Assembly (NCBI GenBank): GCA_020630835.1
Contig: JAHDIL010000138.1
Coordinates: 1-5,695 of the forward strand
Direction of reading: 5' to 3'
Length of the DNA: 5,695 nucleotides
From: Verrucomicrobiota bacterium
GTDB lineage: Bacteria; Verrucomicrobiota; Verrucomicrobiia; Verrucomicrobiales; DEV007
The notes below the pieces were generated by a model. It saw only the letters and a list, made by a program, of their open reading frames with translations. It did no database searches and was not told the DNA's origin. The position numbers and the translations under genes were made by a program. Below, piece by piece: positions 1-5,695 of the stretch (within the stretch, counting starts at the first letter, position 1; each line of letters starts with the position of its first letter).

Positions 1-517
1 CGGAAAAAATGAGATTCTCCGCATCTTCCGCCCGGATAAACCCACCTGACACCTGGGAGTCAAAAAGGAACGTTTTTAGCGAATCATAAAAACCCTCAAA
101 ATTTAATATTCCGTTAGGTTTATTATGAATTGAAAGGAGCGACCAGGTCAACATTTCATACATCTCATCTAGTGTCCCAAAACCACCGGGCAAGCTAATG
201 AAAGCATCAGCTAATTCAGCCATCCTAGCCTTTCGCTCTAGCATCGTTTCAACCACCTCCAACTGAGAGATCCGACTGTGCCCAAGTTCACAGCCATCAA
301 GGTAACGAGTAATCACCCCGTGCACGTGTCCTCCCACTGAAAGGGCACCATCAGCTAATGCCCCCATCAGCCCAACACTCCCCCCACCGTAGACCACGGA
401 AAGGCCTCGCTCTGCCAGAGCCTTTCCTACAGAGAAGGCCAAAGCCTCGAACTCCGGACGATTGCCAGAGCTAGCACCGCAAAAGATGGCGATAGCTGAA
501 AAGGGGGAGTCTTCCAT
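1..517 (-). CDS. Canonical LOG-family (TIGR00730-like) nucleotide 5'-monophosphate phosphoribohydrolase, 3' end cut off by window edge
   Basis: 172 residues are visible, starting from an ATG at 515-517; the frame stays open to the left edge, so the C-terminus is missing. The family (LOG, 'lysine decarboxylase-like' Rossmann proteins) cleaves the N-glycosidic bond of nucleoside 5'-monophosphates, classically cytokinin ribotides, releasing base and ribose 5-phosphate in the cytosol. Visible hallmarks are an N-terminal beta strand with FCGASSG (residues 12-18), the glycine-rich GGGSVGLMGALADGAL (44-59), ERKARM (94-99), which carries the family's catalytic arginine, and the signature PGGFGTLDE (110-118) with its catalytic glutamate. 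All active-site motifs look intact. Family members are usually about 180-200 residues, so little is missing. No Shine-Dalgarno precedes the ATG; the start is chosen because homology begins just after it. It lies 47 bp downstream of the unknown gene on the same strand. The in vivo substrate in bacteria is usually uncertain; lysine decarboxylase activity should not be assumed. Confidence 0.9.
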   Translation of the reverse strand, partial: MEDSPFSAIAIFCGASSGNRPEFEALAFSVGKALAERGLSVVYGGGSVGLMGALADGALSVGGHVHGVITRYLDGCELGHSRISQLEVVETMLERKARMAELADAFISLPGGFGTLDEMYEMLTWSLLSIHNKPNGILNFEGFYDSLKTFLFDSQVSGGFIRAEDAENLIFS

Positions 518-564
518 AAAGTTTCTGGTTCACACCATGATGAATTTTAGAGGCCACGCAATCG

Positions 565-1158
565 CTAAGTAAACAGACTGTTGTTCATACCTGCCCTGCT
601 AACAGCAGCCATAAAGCCCTCGGTTTCCGATGGTCCGAGTAATTGATAGCTTTGCATTCGAACCTCTTCTGCGGTTGGGAGCTCAAAATTTTCGCTCCGG
701 ACCTGTTCGTCATCGTTAGGGAAATGAGGGCAAACTATGCCAGCCAAGAGCCAGCAGTTCCACGCTCGAGCCTGTCGCAGCAACTTTAGAGAACTTTCGT
801 TCATCCGAGTAGCTAAGTGCTGATAATGACGCCGAGGGTTGCCAATAAACCCCAGGGAATCGCCCCACTCCAAAATCCAAGCTACGGCCTCATAGACTTC
901 TCGGCCTACATGTCCAGGACAAGCAAAGGCATGGTTAAGCATAAGCAAAGCCTGCCCCGGATAACCCTGTAACCAAAGAGATTGAGCGCAGAGCTGCGCA
1001 CGGACGCACCTCTCTTCCTCATTAGCTCCTCGTGCGATCTTGAAATCACCTGCCGTCAAGACTCGCTCAGACTCAGGCAGGTGTGGGCATGGGCTAAGGT
1101 CACGTCTATGGTGCCGACGTAAGCGAGCCGCTCTCCGTCCATCTGAAGACACTCTCAT
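565..1158 (-). CDS. Conserved-looking hypothetical protein, Cys/His-containing, between two LOG genes
   Basis: I do not recognise a named domain. The 197-residue protein has a very basic N-terminus (residues 8-19, rich in Arg and His), a helical middle (about 48-100, containing LWLQGYPGQALLMLNHAF), the phrase FIGNPRRHYQHLATRM (104-119), an aromatic helix ARAWNCWLLAG (130-140) and a C-terminal helical segment starting LPTAEEV (160-166). There are no signal peptide or membrane segments, so it is probably cytosolic. Cys-Pro-His occurs at 24-26 and 143-145, and a Cys-Pro-Gly-His at 80-83. The ATG start is well supported: GAGGAAG lies 8 nt upstream, directly after the stop codon of the preceding LOG gene, from which it is separated by only 15 bp. 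This implies transcriptional and probably translational coupling. The wording of residues 104-119 reminds me of uncharacterised verrucomicrobial proteins, from memory only. Function unknown; it may assist one of the flanking LOG enzymes. Confidence 0.8.
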   Translation of the reverse strand: MRVSSDGRRAARLRRHHRRDLSPCPHLPESERVLTAGDFKIARGANEEERCVRAQLCAQSLWLQGYPGQALLMLNHAFACPGHVGREVYEAVAWILEWGDSLGFIGNPRRHYQHLATRMNESSLKLLRQARAWNCWLLAGIVCPHFPNDDEQVRSENFELPTAEEVRMQSYQLLGPSETEGFMAAVSRAGMNNSLFT

Positions 1159-1166
1159 CTCGCAGG

Positions 1167-1173
1167 CTTCCTC
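1167..1173 (-). promoter_or_regulatory. Shine-Dalgarno site of the 197-residue hypothetical gene
   Basis: On the minus strand GAGGAAG follows immediately after the TAA of the upstream LOG gene and stands 8 nt before the ATG at 1156-1158. It is the clearest ribosome binding site in the window and fixes the start of the hypothetical gene. Its position right behind the upstream stop suggests coupled translation. Confidence 0.65.
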
Positions 1174-2295
1174 TTAGCTCTGGATCACCTTAGGAGGCTG
1201 TTGCATGATAGTTTCGACGACACTCGAAACATCGTCATGCAGAGACAAGTATTCGGCATACTCCTTCCCCGCCGCCAAGCGCTTTAGGGTTGCGAAGAGG
1301 CCTGTTTGTTCTCCATACCGGTCGGCTCCCAGAAATACCATTGGGCTAATCGCATCAAAGGTGACGTAGTGATTCTGCGCCGCATCCATGAAGATTTCTT
1401 GAGTCGTGCCTGCACTCCCCGGAGCATAAATCACACCATGGCTAGCAATTGCCAGCAAGCCATCTTCTCGGAGACCATTACTAAAATATTTTGCCACATA
1501 AGATGAAAATTGATTGCTGGGTTCATGGCCGTAGAACCAAGTAGGAATGGCGACACTTGAAGCCCCCTCCGGATACAGTCTGACGACTTCGGCAGCTTTT
1601 GCCTGAAATCCATCCGATGTGTAAACCGGACTAGAAGACAAAATCGCGAGAGCATGTTCCAAATCCCCCTGCGTGTAGGCCGCCATCCAAGCGCCTAGAT
1701 TTGTCGCTTCCATAATCCCAGGGCCACCTCCACTAGCAAGAAAAAAGCCACGCTTCGTTAGCTCATAGGCAGCATGAGCCACCTTATGATAGTAGGGATC
1801 TGTCCTCGCCGTGCCATGCCCCCCCATCACAGCGACAACTTTTTTTTCACCTCCAGGCTCGACCTCACCAGCCAATAGATCATGGAGCGCATCATCTATA
1901 GCGTGATCGTGAAGCCGCTGGGCGAGGGCTTCCAGCACGTTTGGCCTATGCCTACCGTGATCGACAAAGTGGTCGTAAATGCGTCGATCTAGGGACAAAT
2001 CCTCTTTCTCGGACCAGCCGTCCATAAGTTCATCTCGGGTATACAATCTGGGGCGATAGGGATTGTAGGGAAGCCGCGGCAACCTTGGGAATATGAGAGC
2101 TCCCGCCTCTCTCAAACGCTCCTGTGCTGCCAGAGAAGGGTAATGACAGCCTAAAAAAACCGCACCAGCGAGCTTTACTTTCGAAAAGTCGAAAGAGACT
2201 TCGCCAAGGTCTAAGCCTTGAATCACCCGATCAGAAAGATCAGTTCCACATGCTAGGAAATCTCGTAGCTGATCAATTTCATGAATTTCACGCAT
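1174..2295 (-). CDS. Long divergent LOG-family Rossmann protein with N-terminal extension
   Basis: A 373-residue protein, about twice the length of a standard LOG protein. The N-terminal 150 residues are an extension; part of it (about residues 25-50, with VKLAG and AVFLG in tandem) resembles short pentapeptide-repeat strands. The Rossmann core begins at VVAVMGGHGTAR (153-164), followed by SGGGPGIMEATN (188-199) and the nucleotide/phosphate loop PGSAGTTQE (292-300), where the usual PGGxGTxxE has Ser for the second Gly but keeps the Glu. The ERKxxM arginine motif of short LOGs is absent; NGLREDG (273-279) lies upstream of the loop and could supply an arginine. An in-frame opening continues 49 codons upstream into arsJ, but the ATG at 2293-2295 removes that overlap and fits where recognisable sequence begins. 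No clear Shine-Dalgarno is seen. It lies 43 bp after arsJ and 15 bp before the next gene. A nucleotide-binding or nucleotide-hydrolysing role is likely; the substrate is unknown. Confidence 0.85.
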   Translation of the reverse strand: MREIHEIDQLRDFLACGTDLSDRVIQGLDLGEVSFDFSKVKLAGAVFLGCHYPSLAAQERLREAGALIFPRLPRLPYNPYRPRLYTRDELMDGWSEKEDLSLDRRIYDHFVDHGRHRPNVLEALAQRLHDHAIDDALHDLLAGEVEPGGEKKVVAVMGGHGTARTDPYYHKVAHAAYELTKRGFFLASGGGPGIMEATNLGAWMAAYTQGDLEHALAILSSSPVYTSDGFQAKAAEVVRLYPEGASSVAIPTWFYGHEPSNQFSSYVAKYFSNGLREDGLLAIASHGVIYAPGSAGTTQEIFMDAAQNHYVTFDAISPMVFLGADRYGEQTGLFATLKRLAAGKEYAEYLSLHDDVSSVVETIMQQPPKVIQS

Positions 2296-2338
2296 AGAGC
2301 AAAAGCCTACGCTATACCCGGCCCTCTGTTCAAGGAGA

Positions 2339-3586
2339 TTACAGCGCCTGCTGTCGCTGCAGCGCAGGCCTAATAGGAGCTGTAAACGCGACTGCGCAAC
2401 CGATGGCCAACGCACTGGCCCACAGACAGCCGACAAGGCCAAATTTCAAGTAAATGGCTCCCGAGAGCAGCGTCCCAAGCAAGCGACCGCAGGCATTTGC
2501 CATATAGTAGAACCCCACCTGCATAGAAATACTCTCCCTCTCAGCGATTCCTAAGATGAGGTAAGAGTGCAGAGATGAATTCATGGCAAAGATTGCGCCA
2601 AATATACACACTCCACCCAATACAAACCAGCCTTCGGACAAACCACTTTGCACGCCCCAGGCTAGAAAAACTGCTGACGCAGACAGCCCTATCCCCCACA
2701 CTATGGCAGCGACTAATGCGTTAGAAAGCGCCGAACGGTTTTTAGTTTTTACAAACCTAGGTGTGATAGCTTGGACACAGCCATAACCGATCACCCAAAA
2801 AGCCATAAATGCCCCGGTTTGCCAGAAACTCCACCCAAGGGTCTCTGTCATGAAAAGAGGTAATGCGACTACGAACCAAATATCTCGCGAGGCAAAAAGG
2901 AACAACCTGGCAGCAGAAAGGAAATTGAGTTCAGCCCGCTTTGAGAAAACAGCTTTAAACTTTGGCCTTGTTTTAGATTTCCCCAAATCCTGCTTCAATA
3001 GAATCAAAGCAGTCACCCACACGATCGCAAGCAAAGCTGCAAATCCGAATAAAGAAGGAGCAAATCCGACAGTCTGCAAAAGTAGTGCACCTAGAAAAAA
3101 GCCCACTCCCTTAAGAGCGTTCTTAGAACCTGTTAAAACCGCAACGAGGAAGAAAAGCCTTTTCTGTGAGTCCGCTGCATCAGCTGGAACAAGCAACTTC
3201 ACACTGCTTTTCGAACTCATCTTGGTGAAATCTTTGGCGATTCCCGCGACAGCTTGCGTCGCCATAACATAGGCCACTGAGAGCCACATCACCCACGACG
3301 GGGAGACAAGGGCTAACGCAGAGAGCGCTATAATCTGCAAGAGTAACCCGACGAACAAGGTGCGGTTTAAGCCAAATCTAGCCCCTACCCATCCACCAGT
3401 CAGATTGGTAATAATTCCAAAAAACTCGTATAGAAGGAATAGAGCAGCTAGCTGCAAGGCATTGAACCCGAGCTCATGAAAGTGCAGGAGCACCAACATG
3501 CGAAGAGCCCCGTCTGTCACAGTAAATGCCCAATAGGCACTCGTAACAACAATGTAGTCCCGACGTGATGCTCCGGTCGTCGTCAT
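2339..3586 (-). CDS. arsJ: ArsJ, MFS permease exporting the organoarsenical 1-arseno-3-phosphoglycerate
   Basis: A 415-residue inner-membrane protein with about 12 hydrophobic segments arranged in two halves. A basic cytoplasmic loop (about 198-218, many Lys/Arg) divides them, as in major facilitator transporters. The N-terminal AYWAFTVTDGALRMLVLLHF (17-36) and the following LYEFFGIITNLTGGW (52-66) are, as I recall the family, strongly characteristic of ArsJ; GGWVGARFGLNRTL (64-77) takes the place of MFS loop motif A. ArsJ works with a partner GAPDH: the enzyme makes 1-arseno-3-phosphoglycerate from arsenate, ArsJ expels it, and it breaks down outside to arsenate. The gapdh gene lies directly upstream, 44 bp away, which supports the call. 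The open frame extends 35 codons further into gapdh, but that segment is unlike the family, so the ATG at 3584-3586 is chosen; only a weak AACGAG precedes it. Length and both halves look complete. Confidence 0.95.
   Translation of the reverse strand: MTTTGASRRDYIVVTSAYWAFTVTDGALRMLVLLHFHELGFNALQLAALFLLYEFFGIITNLTGGWVGARFGLNRTLFVGLLLQIIALSALALVSPSWVMWLSVAYVMATQAVAGIAKDFTKMSSKSSVKLLVPADAADSQKRLFFLVAVLTGSKNALKGVGFFLGALLLQTVGFAPSLFGFAALLAIVWVTALILLKQDLGKSKTRPKFKAVFSKRAELNFLSAARLFLFASRDIWFVVALPLFMTETLGWSFWQTGAFMAFWVIGYGCVQAITPRFVKTKNRSALSNALVAAIVWGIGLSASAVFLAWGVQSGLSEGWFVLGGVCIFGAIFAMNSSLHSYLILGIAERESISMQVGFYYMANACGRLLGTLLSGAIYLKFGLVGCLWASALAIGCAVAFTAPIRPALQRQQAL
2346..2369 (-). repeat. Inverted repeat at the 3' end of arsJ
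   Basis: A perfect 6-bp inverted repeat (GCCTGC and GCAGGC, 12-nt loop) lies in the last codons of arsJ. The loop contains the palindrome GCTGCAGC, so alternative folds are possible. No run of T follows on the minus strand, so it is not an intrinsic terminator. It could be a chance outcome of the Gln/Ala/Arg-rich C-terminus, or an mRNA hairpin at the boundary between the ars genes and the LOG genes. Confidence 0.3.
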
Positions 3587-3630
3587 GCTCGTTATTGTTA
3601 ATCGAAAGATGAAACCAAAAAAGCGTCCCT

Positions 3631-4647
3631 CTACGACGTTTTCGTCGCCACCATAGAGACCAGCTCCATCATCCGATTCGCGTAGCCCCATTCGTTGTCA
3701 TACCACACCAGGACCTTCAATTGAGTGCCGTCTACCACCATTGTGGAGGGGCCGTCAACAATTCCGGATCGCGGATCATTTACGTAGTCAGCGGAAACAA
3801 GGGGCTTCTCTTCATAGCCAAGTATCCCTTGTAAATTCGTAGCAGCAGCCTCTTTAAAAAGGCCGTTTACCTCCTCCTTGGTAACAGGACGCGAGAGCTC
3901 AAAGACGCAATCGGTGAGCGAAGCATTTAACAAGGGAACACGAACTGCCACCCCATTTAACTTACCCTGTAACTCTGGATAAATCATTGTGATAGCAGTA
4001 GCAGAGCCAGTCGATGTCGGAATAAGGGAATTGAGGGCAGATCGAGCACGCCGCAAATCCTTATGAGGAGTATCCACGATGACTTGGGTATTGGTCACAT
4101 CATGAATCGTCGTGATCGCACCTCTCTCGATTCCGATTTTTTCGTTAATCACTTTCACAACCGGTGCGATACAGTTCGTCGTGCAAGAGGCCGCTGTAAC
4201 GATGGAATGTTCTTCAGGGTCATAGAGATGATCGTTACACCCCATCACGATGTTCAGAACATCATCTTTCACCGGTGCCGCGACAACTACCGACTGAGCA
4301 CCTGCATCGACATGCCTACTCACAGCTGATCGAGACCGAAATGCACCAGAACTTTCGATCACAATGTCGACTCCAAGTTCTCTCCAAGGGACATTACTCG
4401 GATCAGCCTCATGGCTCACACTAACGCTTTTCCCCTCTACGGAAAAAGAACGATCTGACACTTCCGACACCGCTCTATCCCATCGGCCATGAACAGTATC
4501 AAATTCAAGCAAATGAGCCGCCGTAGCAGCGGAGCCATTAAGCTCATTAACATGAGTAATTTCGTATTCCTCAGAATCCCATCCGGCTCGGAAGCCAAGG
4601 CGACCAATGCGGCCGAAGCCGTTTATTCCAACTTTTTTTTTCATCAT
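3631..4647 (-). CDS. gapdh: ArsJ-associated glyceraldehyde-3-phosphate dehydrogenase (arsenate-using GAPDH)
   Basis: A 338-residue, complete GAPDH of usual length. The NAD-binding [10 protein letters not shown] is at residues 7-16, the catalytic cysteine at 155 in ASCTTNC, the catalytic histidine at 182 in [18 protein letters not shown] at 194-202, and [11 protein letters not shown] at 315-325. It oxidises glyceraldehyde 3-phosphate with NAD and here is expected to use arsenate as the anion, yielding 1-arseno-3-phosphoglycerate for export by ArsJ. Membership of the ArsJ-linked clade rather than housekeeping GapA is argued from HVNELNG (32-38), [12 protein letters not shown] (45-56) and STGSATAI (212-219, where glycolytic enzymes usually have STGAAKAV), plus the adjacent arsJ. 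An in-frame TTG at 4660-4662 overlaps the end of arsR; the double ATG at 4645-4647 and 4642-4644 is preferred because conserved sequence starts right after it. The gap to arsR is only 5 bp, so the two genes are surely co-transcribed. Confidence 0.95.
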   Translation of the reverse strand: MMKKKVGINGFGRIGRLGFRAGWDSEEYEITHVNELNGSAATAAHLLEFDTVHGRWDRAVSEVSDRSFSVEGKSVSVSHEADPSNVPWRELGVDIVIESSGAFRSRSAVSRHVDAGAQSVVVAAPVKDDVLNIVMGCNDHLYDPEEHSIVTAASCTTNCIAPVVKVINEKIGIERGAITTIHDVTNTQVIVDTPHKDLRRARSALNSLIPTSTGSATAITMIYPELQGKLNGVAVRVPLLNASLTDCVFELSRPVTKEEVNGLFKEAAATNLQGILGYEEKPLVSADYVNDPRSGIVDGPSTMVVDGTQLKVLVWYDNEWGYANRMMELVSMVATKTS

Positions 4648-4652
4648 TTGTT

Positions 4653-4997
4653 CTAGTCGCAAAATACGGAGGTCAAAGCTTGGTCACCAGATGCAAAGCC
4701 GCACAGCTCAGGGCGCCCTTGACAGCAGTCATCCGTCAGAAAGCTGATGAGCTCAGCTACTGTGCTTGACTCAACACGATAGACGATCGATCGCCCAACA
4801 CGCTCACGGCAGATCACGCCCGACTGAGTCAATTCTTTCAGGTGAAACGATAGGGCTGAGGGAGATACTCCGAGCTCAGTTGCTGCGTCACCGGCACCCT
4901 TCCCGTCAGGGCCTGCAGCTATCAGCATGCGAAAAAGCCGCAGCCGGGTGGGCTGAGCTAACGCAAATAAGACTCCTATGGCTCTCTCCTCCTCCAT
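4653..4997 (-). CDS. arsR: ArsR/SmtB-family arsenic-responsive repressor with C-terminal cysteine site
   Basis: A 114-residue winged-helix protein of typical family length. The helix-turn-helix spans about 38-57 ([19 protein letters not shown]), and the wing follows with [10 protein letters not shown] (66-75). The classical sensor motif ELCVCDL in helix 3 is absent. Instead three cysteines lie near the C-terminus (C91, C92, C99, in [11 protein letters not shown]), with C63 and C113 as further thiols. As(III)-sensing ArsR proteins with a C-terminal cysteine cluster are known, for example in Acidithiobacillus, where the spacing is similar. The protein is expected to repress its own operon and release DNA on binding arsenite. 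It is the first gene of the arsR-gapdh-arsJ unit, and a palindrome runs into its start codon. The ATG at 4995-4997 has no Shine-Dalgarno upstream; the GA-rich stretch lies just downstream, within codons 2-5. The next in-frame ATG (codon 24) would remove the first helix. Confidence 0.93.
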   Translation of the reverse strand: MEEERAIGVLFALAQPTRLRLFRMLIAAGPDGKGAGDAATELGVSPSALSFHLKELTQSGVICRERVGRSIVYRVESSTVAELISFLTDDCCQGRPELCGFASGDQALTSVFCD

Positions 4998-5019
4998 ATT
5001 TCAACAGATCTTGAAATAT
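4996..5019. promoter_or_regulatory. Probable ArsR operator: 9-bp perfect inverted repeat
   Basis: The arms ATATTTCAA (4996-5004) and TTGAAATAT (5011-5019) are perfectly complementary with a 6-nt spacer. AT-rich dyads of this size are typical ArsR/SmtB binding sites. The proximal arm shares two bases with the arsR start codon and the distal arm overlaps the candidate -10 box, so a bound dimer would block RNA polymerase. Autoregulation is inferred from position. Confidence 0.7.
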
Positions 5020-5043
5020 TGGAGCAAATCAGCGAAATGGAAA
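5015..5043 (-). promoter_or_regulatory. Candidate sigma70-type promoter of the ars operon
   Basis: On the minus strand TTTCCA (5038-5043) and AATATT (5015-5020) are separated by exactly 17 nt; each matches 4 of 6 consensus bases. Transcription would begin near 5008, only about 10 nt before the arsR ATG. An alternative pair, TTGCTC and TTGAAA, also spaced 17 nt, lies 15 nt further downstream and would place the start inside the gene, so it is less likely. The 72-bp gap between arsR and the DUF3307 gene holds no clear terminator. Confidence 0.35.
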
Positions 5044-5069
5044 CGTCTTTCGTGTGACAAAAATGACCA

Positions 5070-5480
5070 CTACCAGATCAGCTCTTTTGGAAAAAGCCCG
5101 AAGTAGATGACAATAACGAAGGCGAGCTTAGTGGCGAGATGCAGGCCTTGGTCCAACATAAAGCCGGACTTTTCTTCACACTTCAAAATATCGATCGCGT
5201 AGTGCAGGACAAACTCAATGAGTGCGAATAAGAAGCTGCCACTGATAACCCAAACCATACCTGACTGGATAAGACAGTGAACCCCCATCATGTAACTCCA
5301 TGGAATGAATCGTGGCGCACTCGAGGGTTGAAAGTTACGGTTCTTCCACTGAGCCACAAACTCTCCCTGCAGGGGGAAATCTCCCAAGGCATGACCTATT
5401 GCAAACGCCCAAAGGAGCATAAGAGCTTTGAGGATCGATCCTTCACAATCAGCAAACTGGAACAAAAGGGACGGCTCCAT
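5070..5480 (-). CDS. DUF3307-family small integral membrane protein
   Basis: A 136-residue hydrophobic protein with about four membrane segments (roughly residues 18-34, 62-80, 80-98 and 115-130). The family's polar signatures are visible: GHALGDFPLQGEF (29-41) early on, a histidine at 68 in the second segment, LHYAIDILK (92-100), and LDQGLHL (109-115). These conserved His, Asp and Gln residues are spaced as in DUF3307 proteins, whose biochemical function is unknown to me. The frame is open further upstream to a TTG at 5505-5507 (145 residues), and another ATG lies at 5418-5420, just before the conserved part. None has a convincing Shine-Dalgarno, so the start is uncertain; the ATG at 5478-5480 is a compromise. 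It lies 38 bp after the cyclic-nucleotide-binding protein, probably in one transcript, and ends 72 bp before the arsR start. No link to arsenic is evident. Confidence 0.75.
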   Translation of the reverse strand: MEPSLLFQFADCEGSILKALMLLWAFAIGHALGDFPLQGEFVAQWKNRNFQPSSAPRFIPWSYMMGVHCLIQSGMVWVISGSFLFALIEFVLHYAIDILKCEEKSGFMLDQGLHLATKLAFVIVIYFGLFPKELIW

Positions 5481-5518
5481 AGAATCGGAAGGAGTGCGGC
5501 AAGGCAATGCAAGTAACG

Positions 5519-5695
5519 CTAGACGGAATCAAAACGAGCTTCCTTGCTCATCGCCACGATCTCATTAGCCTTGCGCAAGCGCTTACTTAGCTGTGTAGCG
5601 ATTCCTACTAGGAACCAACCAGCGGCCACAGGATGACTTTCAAGAAACTGCTCTAGGGAACGTCGCTCAATGCGCCAAACATGACTGAGGAAACT
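5519..5695 (-). CDS. C-terminal end of a cyclic-nucleotide-binding (cNMP/Crp-like sensor domain) protein, 5' end outside window
   Basis: The last 58 residues of a protein that enters from the right edge, too short for many ORF finders. The reading VWRIERRSLEQFLESHPVAA followed by GWFLVGIATQLSKRLRKANE matches the end of a cNMP-binding domain: the final beta strand, a Phe-containing helix before the 'HP' turn, then the long C helix with the typical A-x-x-L-S-x-R-L-R-x-x-N pattern. After this helix only about 14 residues remain before the TAG, so there is no Crp/Fnr winged helix behind it. The protein is therefore more likely a stand-alone sensor, or the sensor end of a transporter, channel or enzyme, than a DNA-binding regulator. 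The phosphate-binding part lies outside the window, so ligand binding cannot be judged. It is followed closely by the DUF3307 gene on the same strand. Confidence 0.7.
   Translation of the reverse strand, partial: SFLSHVWRIERRSLEQFLESHPVAAGWFLVGIATQLSKRLRKANEIVAMSKEARFDSV

Noticed and set aside
1431..1655. 74-codon minus-strand frame inside the long LOG gene.
   Set aside because: It lies in another frame within the conserved Rossmann core of the LOG protein, with no independent ribosome site.
1..2295. The two LOG genes as a recent tandem duplication.
   Set aside because: They differ in length (373 versus about 180-200), motifs and N-terminal architecture, so they are distant subfamilies rather than recent copies.
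2296..2442. 49-codon upstream extension of the long LOG gene into arsJ.
   Set aside because: It would overlap the arsJ 3' end by about 100 bp, has an unstructured Arg/Cys/Leu-rich composition, and a suitable ATG exists at 2293-2295.
2850..3272. 140-codon open frame on the plus strand opposite arsJ.
   Set aside because: It is antisense to well-conserved ArsJ coding sequence, and its composition (Lys/Ala/Asn/Thr mix, no domain) looks like a frame shadow. Other plus-strand frames (1306-1506, 2583-2786, 4063-4329, 4766-5014, 5277-5516) were rejected for the same reason.
3617..3647. Possible intrinsic terminator at the end of gapdh: hairpin CGACG-AAAA-CGTCG (3634-3647) and a run of six T on the minus strand (3617-3622).
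   Set aside because: The stem is only 5 bp, lies inside the last codons, and is 11 nt away from the T run, so it does not have terminator geometry; arsJ follows in the same unit.
3587..3691. N-terminal 35-codon extension of arsJ overlapping gapdh.
   Set aside because: The extension is unlike the start of ArsJ proteins and overlaps the conserved gapdh C-terminus; the ATG at 3584-3586 begins just before the conserved first membrane segment.

Overview
All recognisable genes in this window read from the minus strand, so the text goes from right to left in gene order. The content is bacterial: short or overlapping gene spacings, an ArsR-family repressor with a palindrome at its start, and compact operon-like packing. 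The unrecognised gene at 565-1158 carries a phrase (F-I-G-N-P-R-R-H followed by Q-H-L-A-T-R-M) that I associate from memory with hypothetical proteins of Verrucomicrobiota, and few genes have strong Shine-Dalgarno sites. I therefore suggest a verrucomicrobial (Opitutae-like) or related host. That assignment is an inference of moderate to low confidence; no rRNA or marker gene is present.

Right part (about 5070-5695): the C-terminal tail of a cyclic-nucleotide-binding-domain protein enters from the window edge. It is followed by a small DUF3307-family membrane protein. These two probably belong to the upstream transcription unit.

Centre (about 2339-5043): a compact arsenate-resistance module, arsR - gapdh - arsJ. 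ArsR is a C-terminal-cysteine-type repressor. The GAPDH belongs by its motifs to the ArsJ-associated clade, and ArsJ is the matching MFS permease. In the published model the GAPDH uses arsenate instead of phosphate to make 1-arseno-3-phosphoglycerate, and ArsJ exports it. Arsenate is thus removed without arsenate reductase or an arsenite pump, and none is seen here. A 9-bp perfect inverted repeat runs into the arsR start codon and is the likely ArsR operator. A candidate -35/-10 pair would give an almost leaderless arsR mRNA.

Left part (1-2295): three further genes on the same strand with gaps of 15-47 bp: a long, divergent LOG-family (lysine-decarboxylase-like Rossmann) protein, an unrecognised 197-residue protein, and a canonical LOG protein cut by the left edge. 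No convincing terminator separates them from the ars genes, so they may be transcribed from the ars promoter, but a functional link to arsenic is unproven. This LOG - unknown - LOG arrangement is the least explained part of the window.

There is no tRNA, rRNA, CRISPR array, insertion sequence or attachment site that I can see, and no gene-free stretch over 300 bases.
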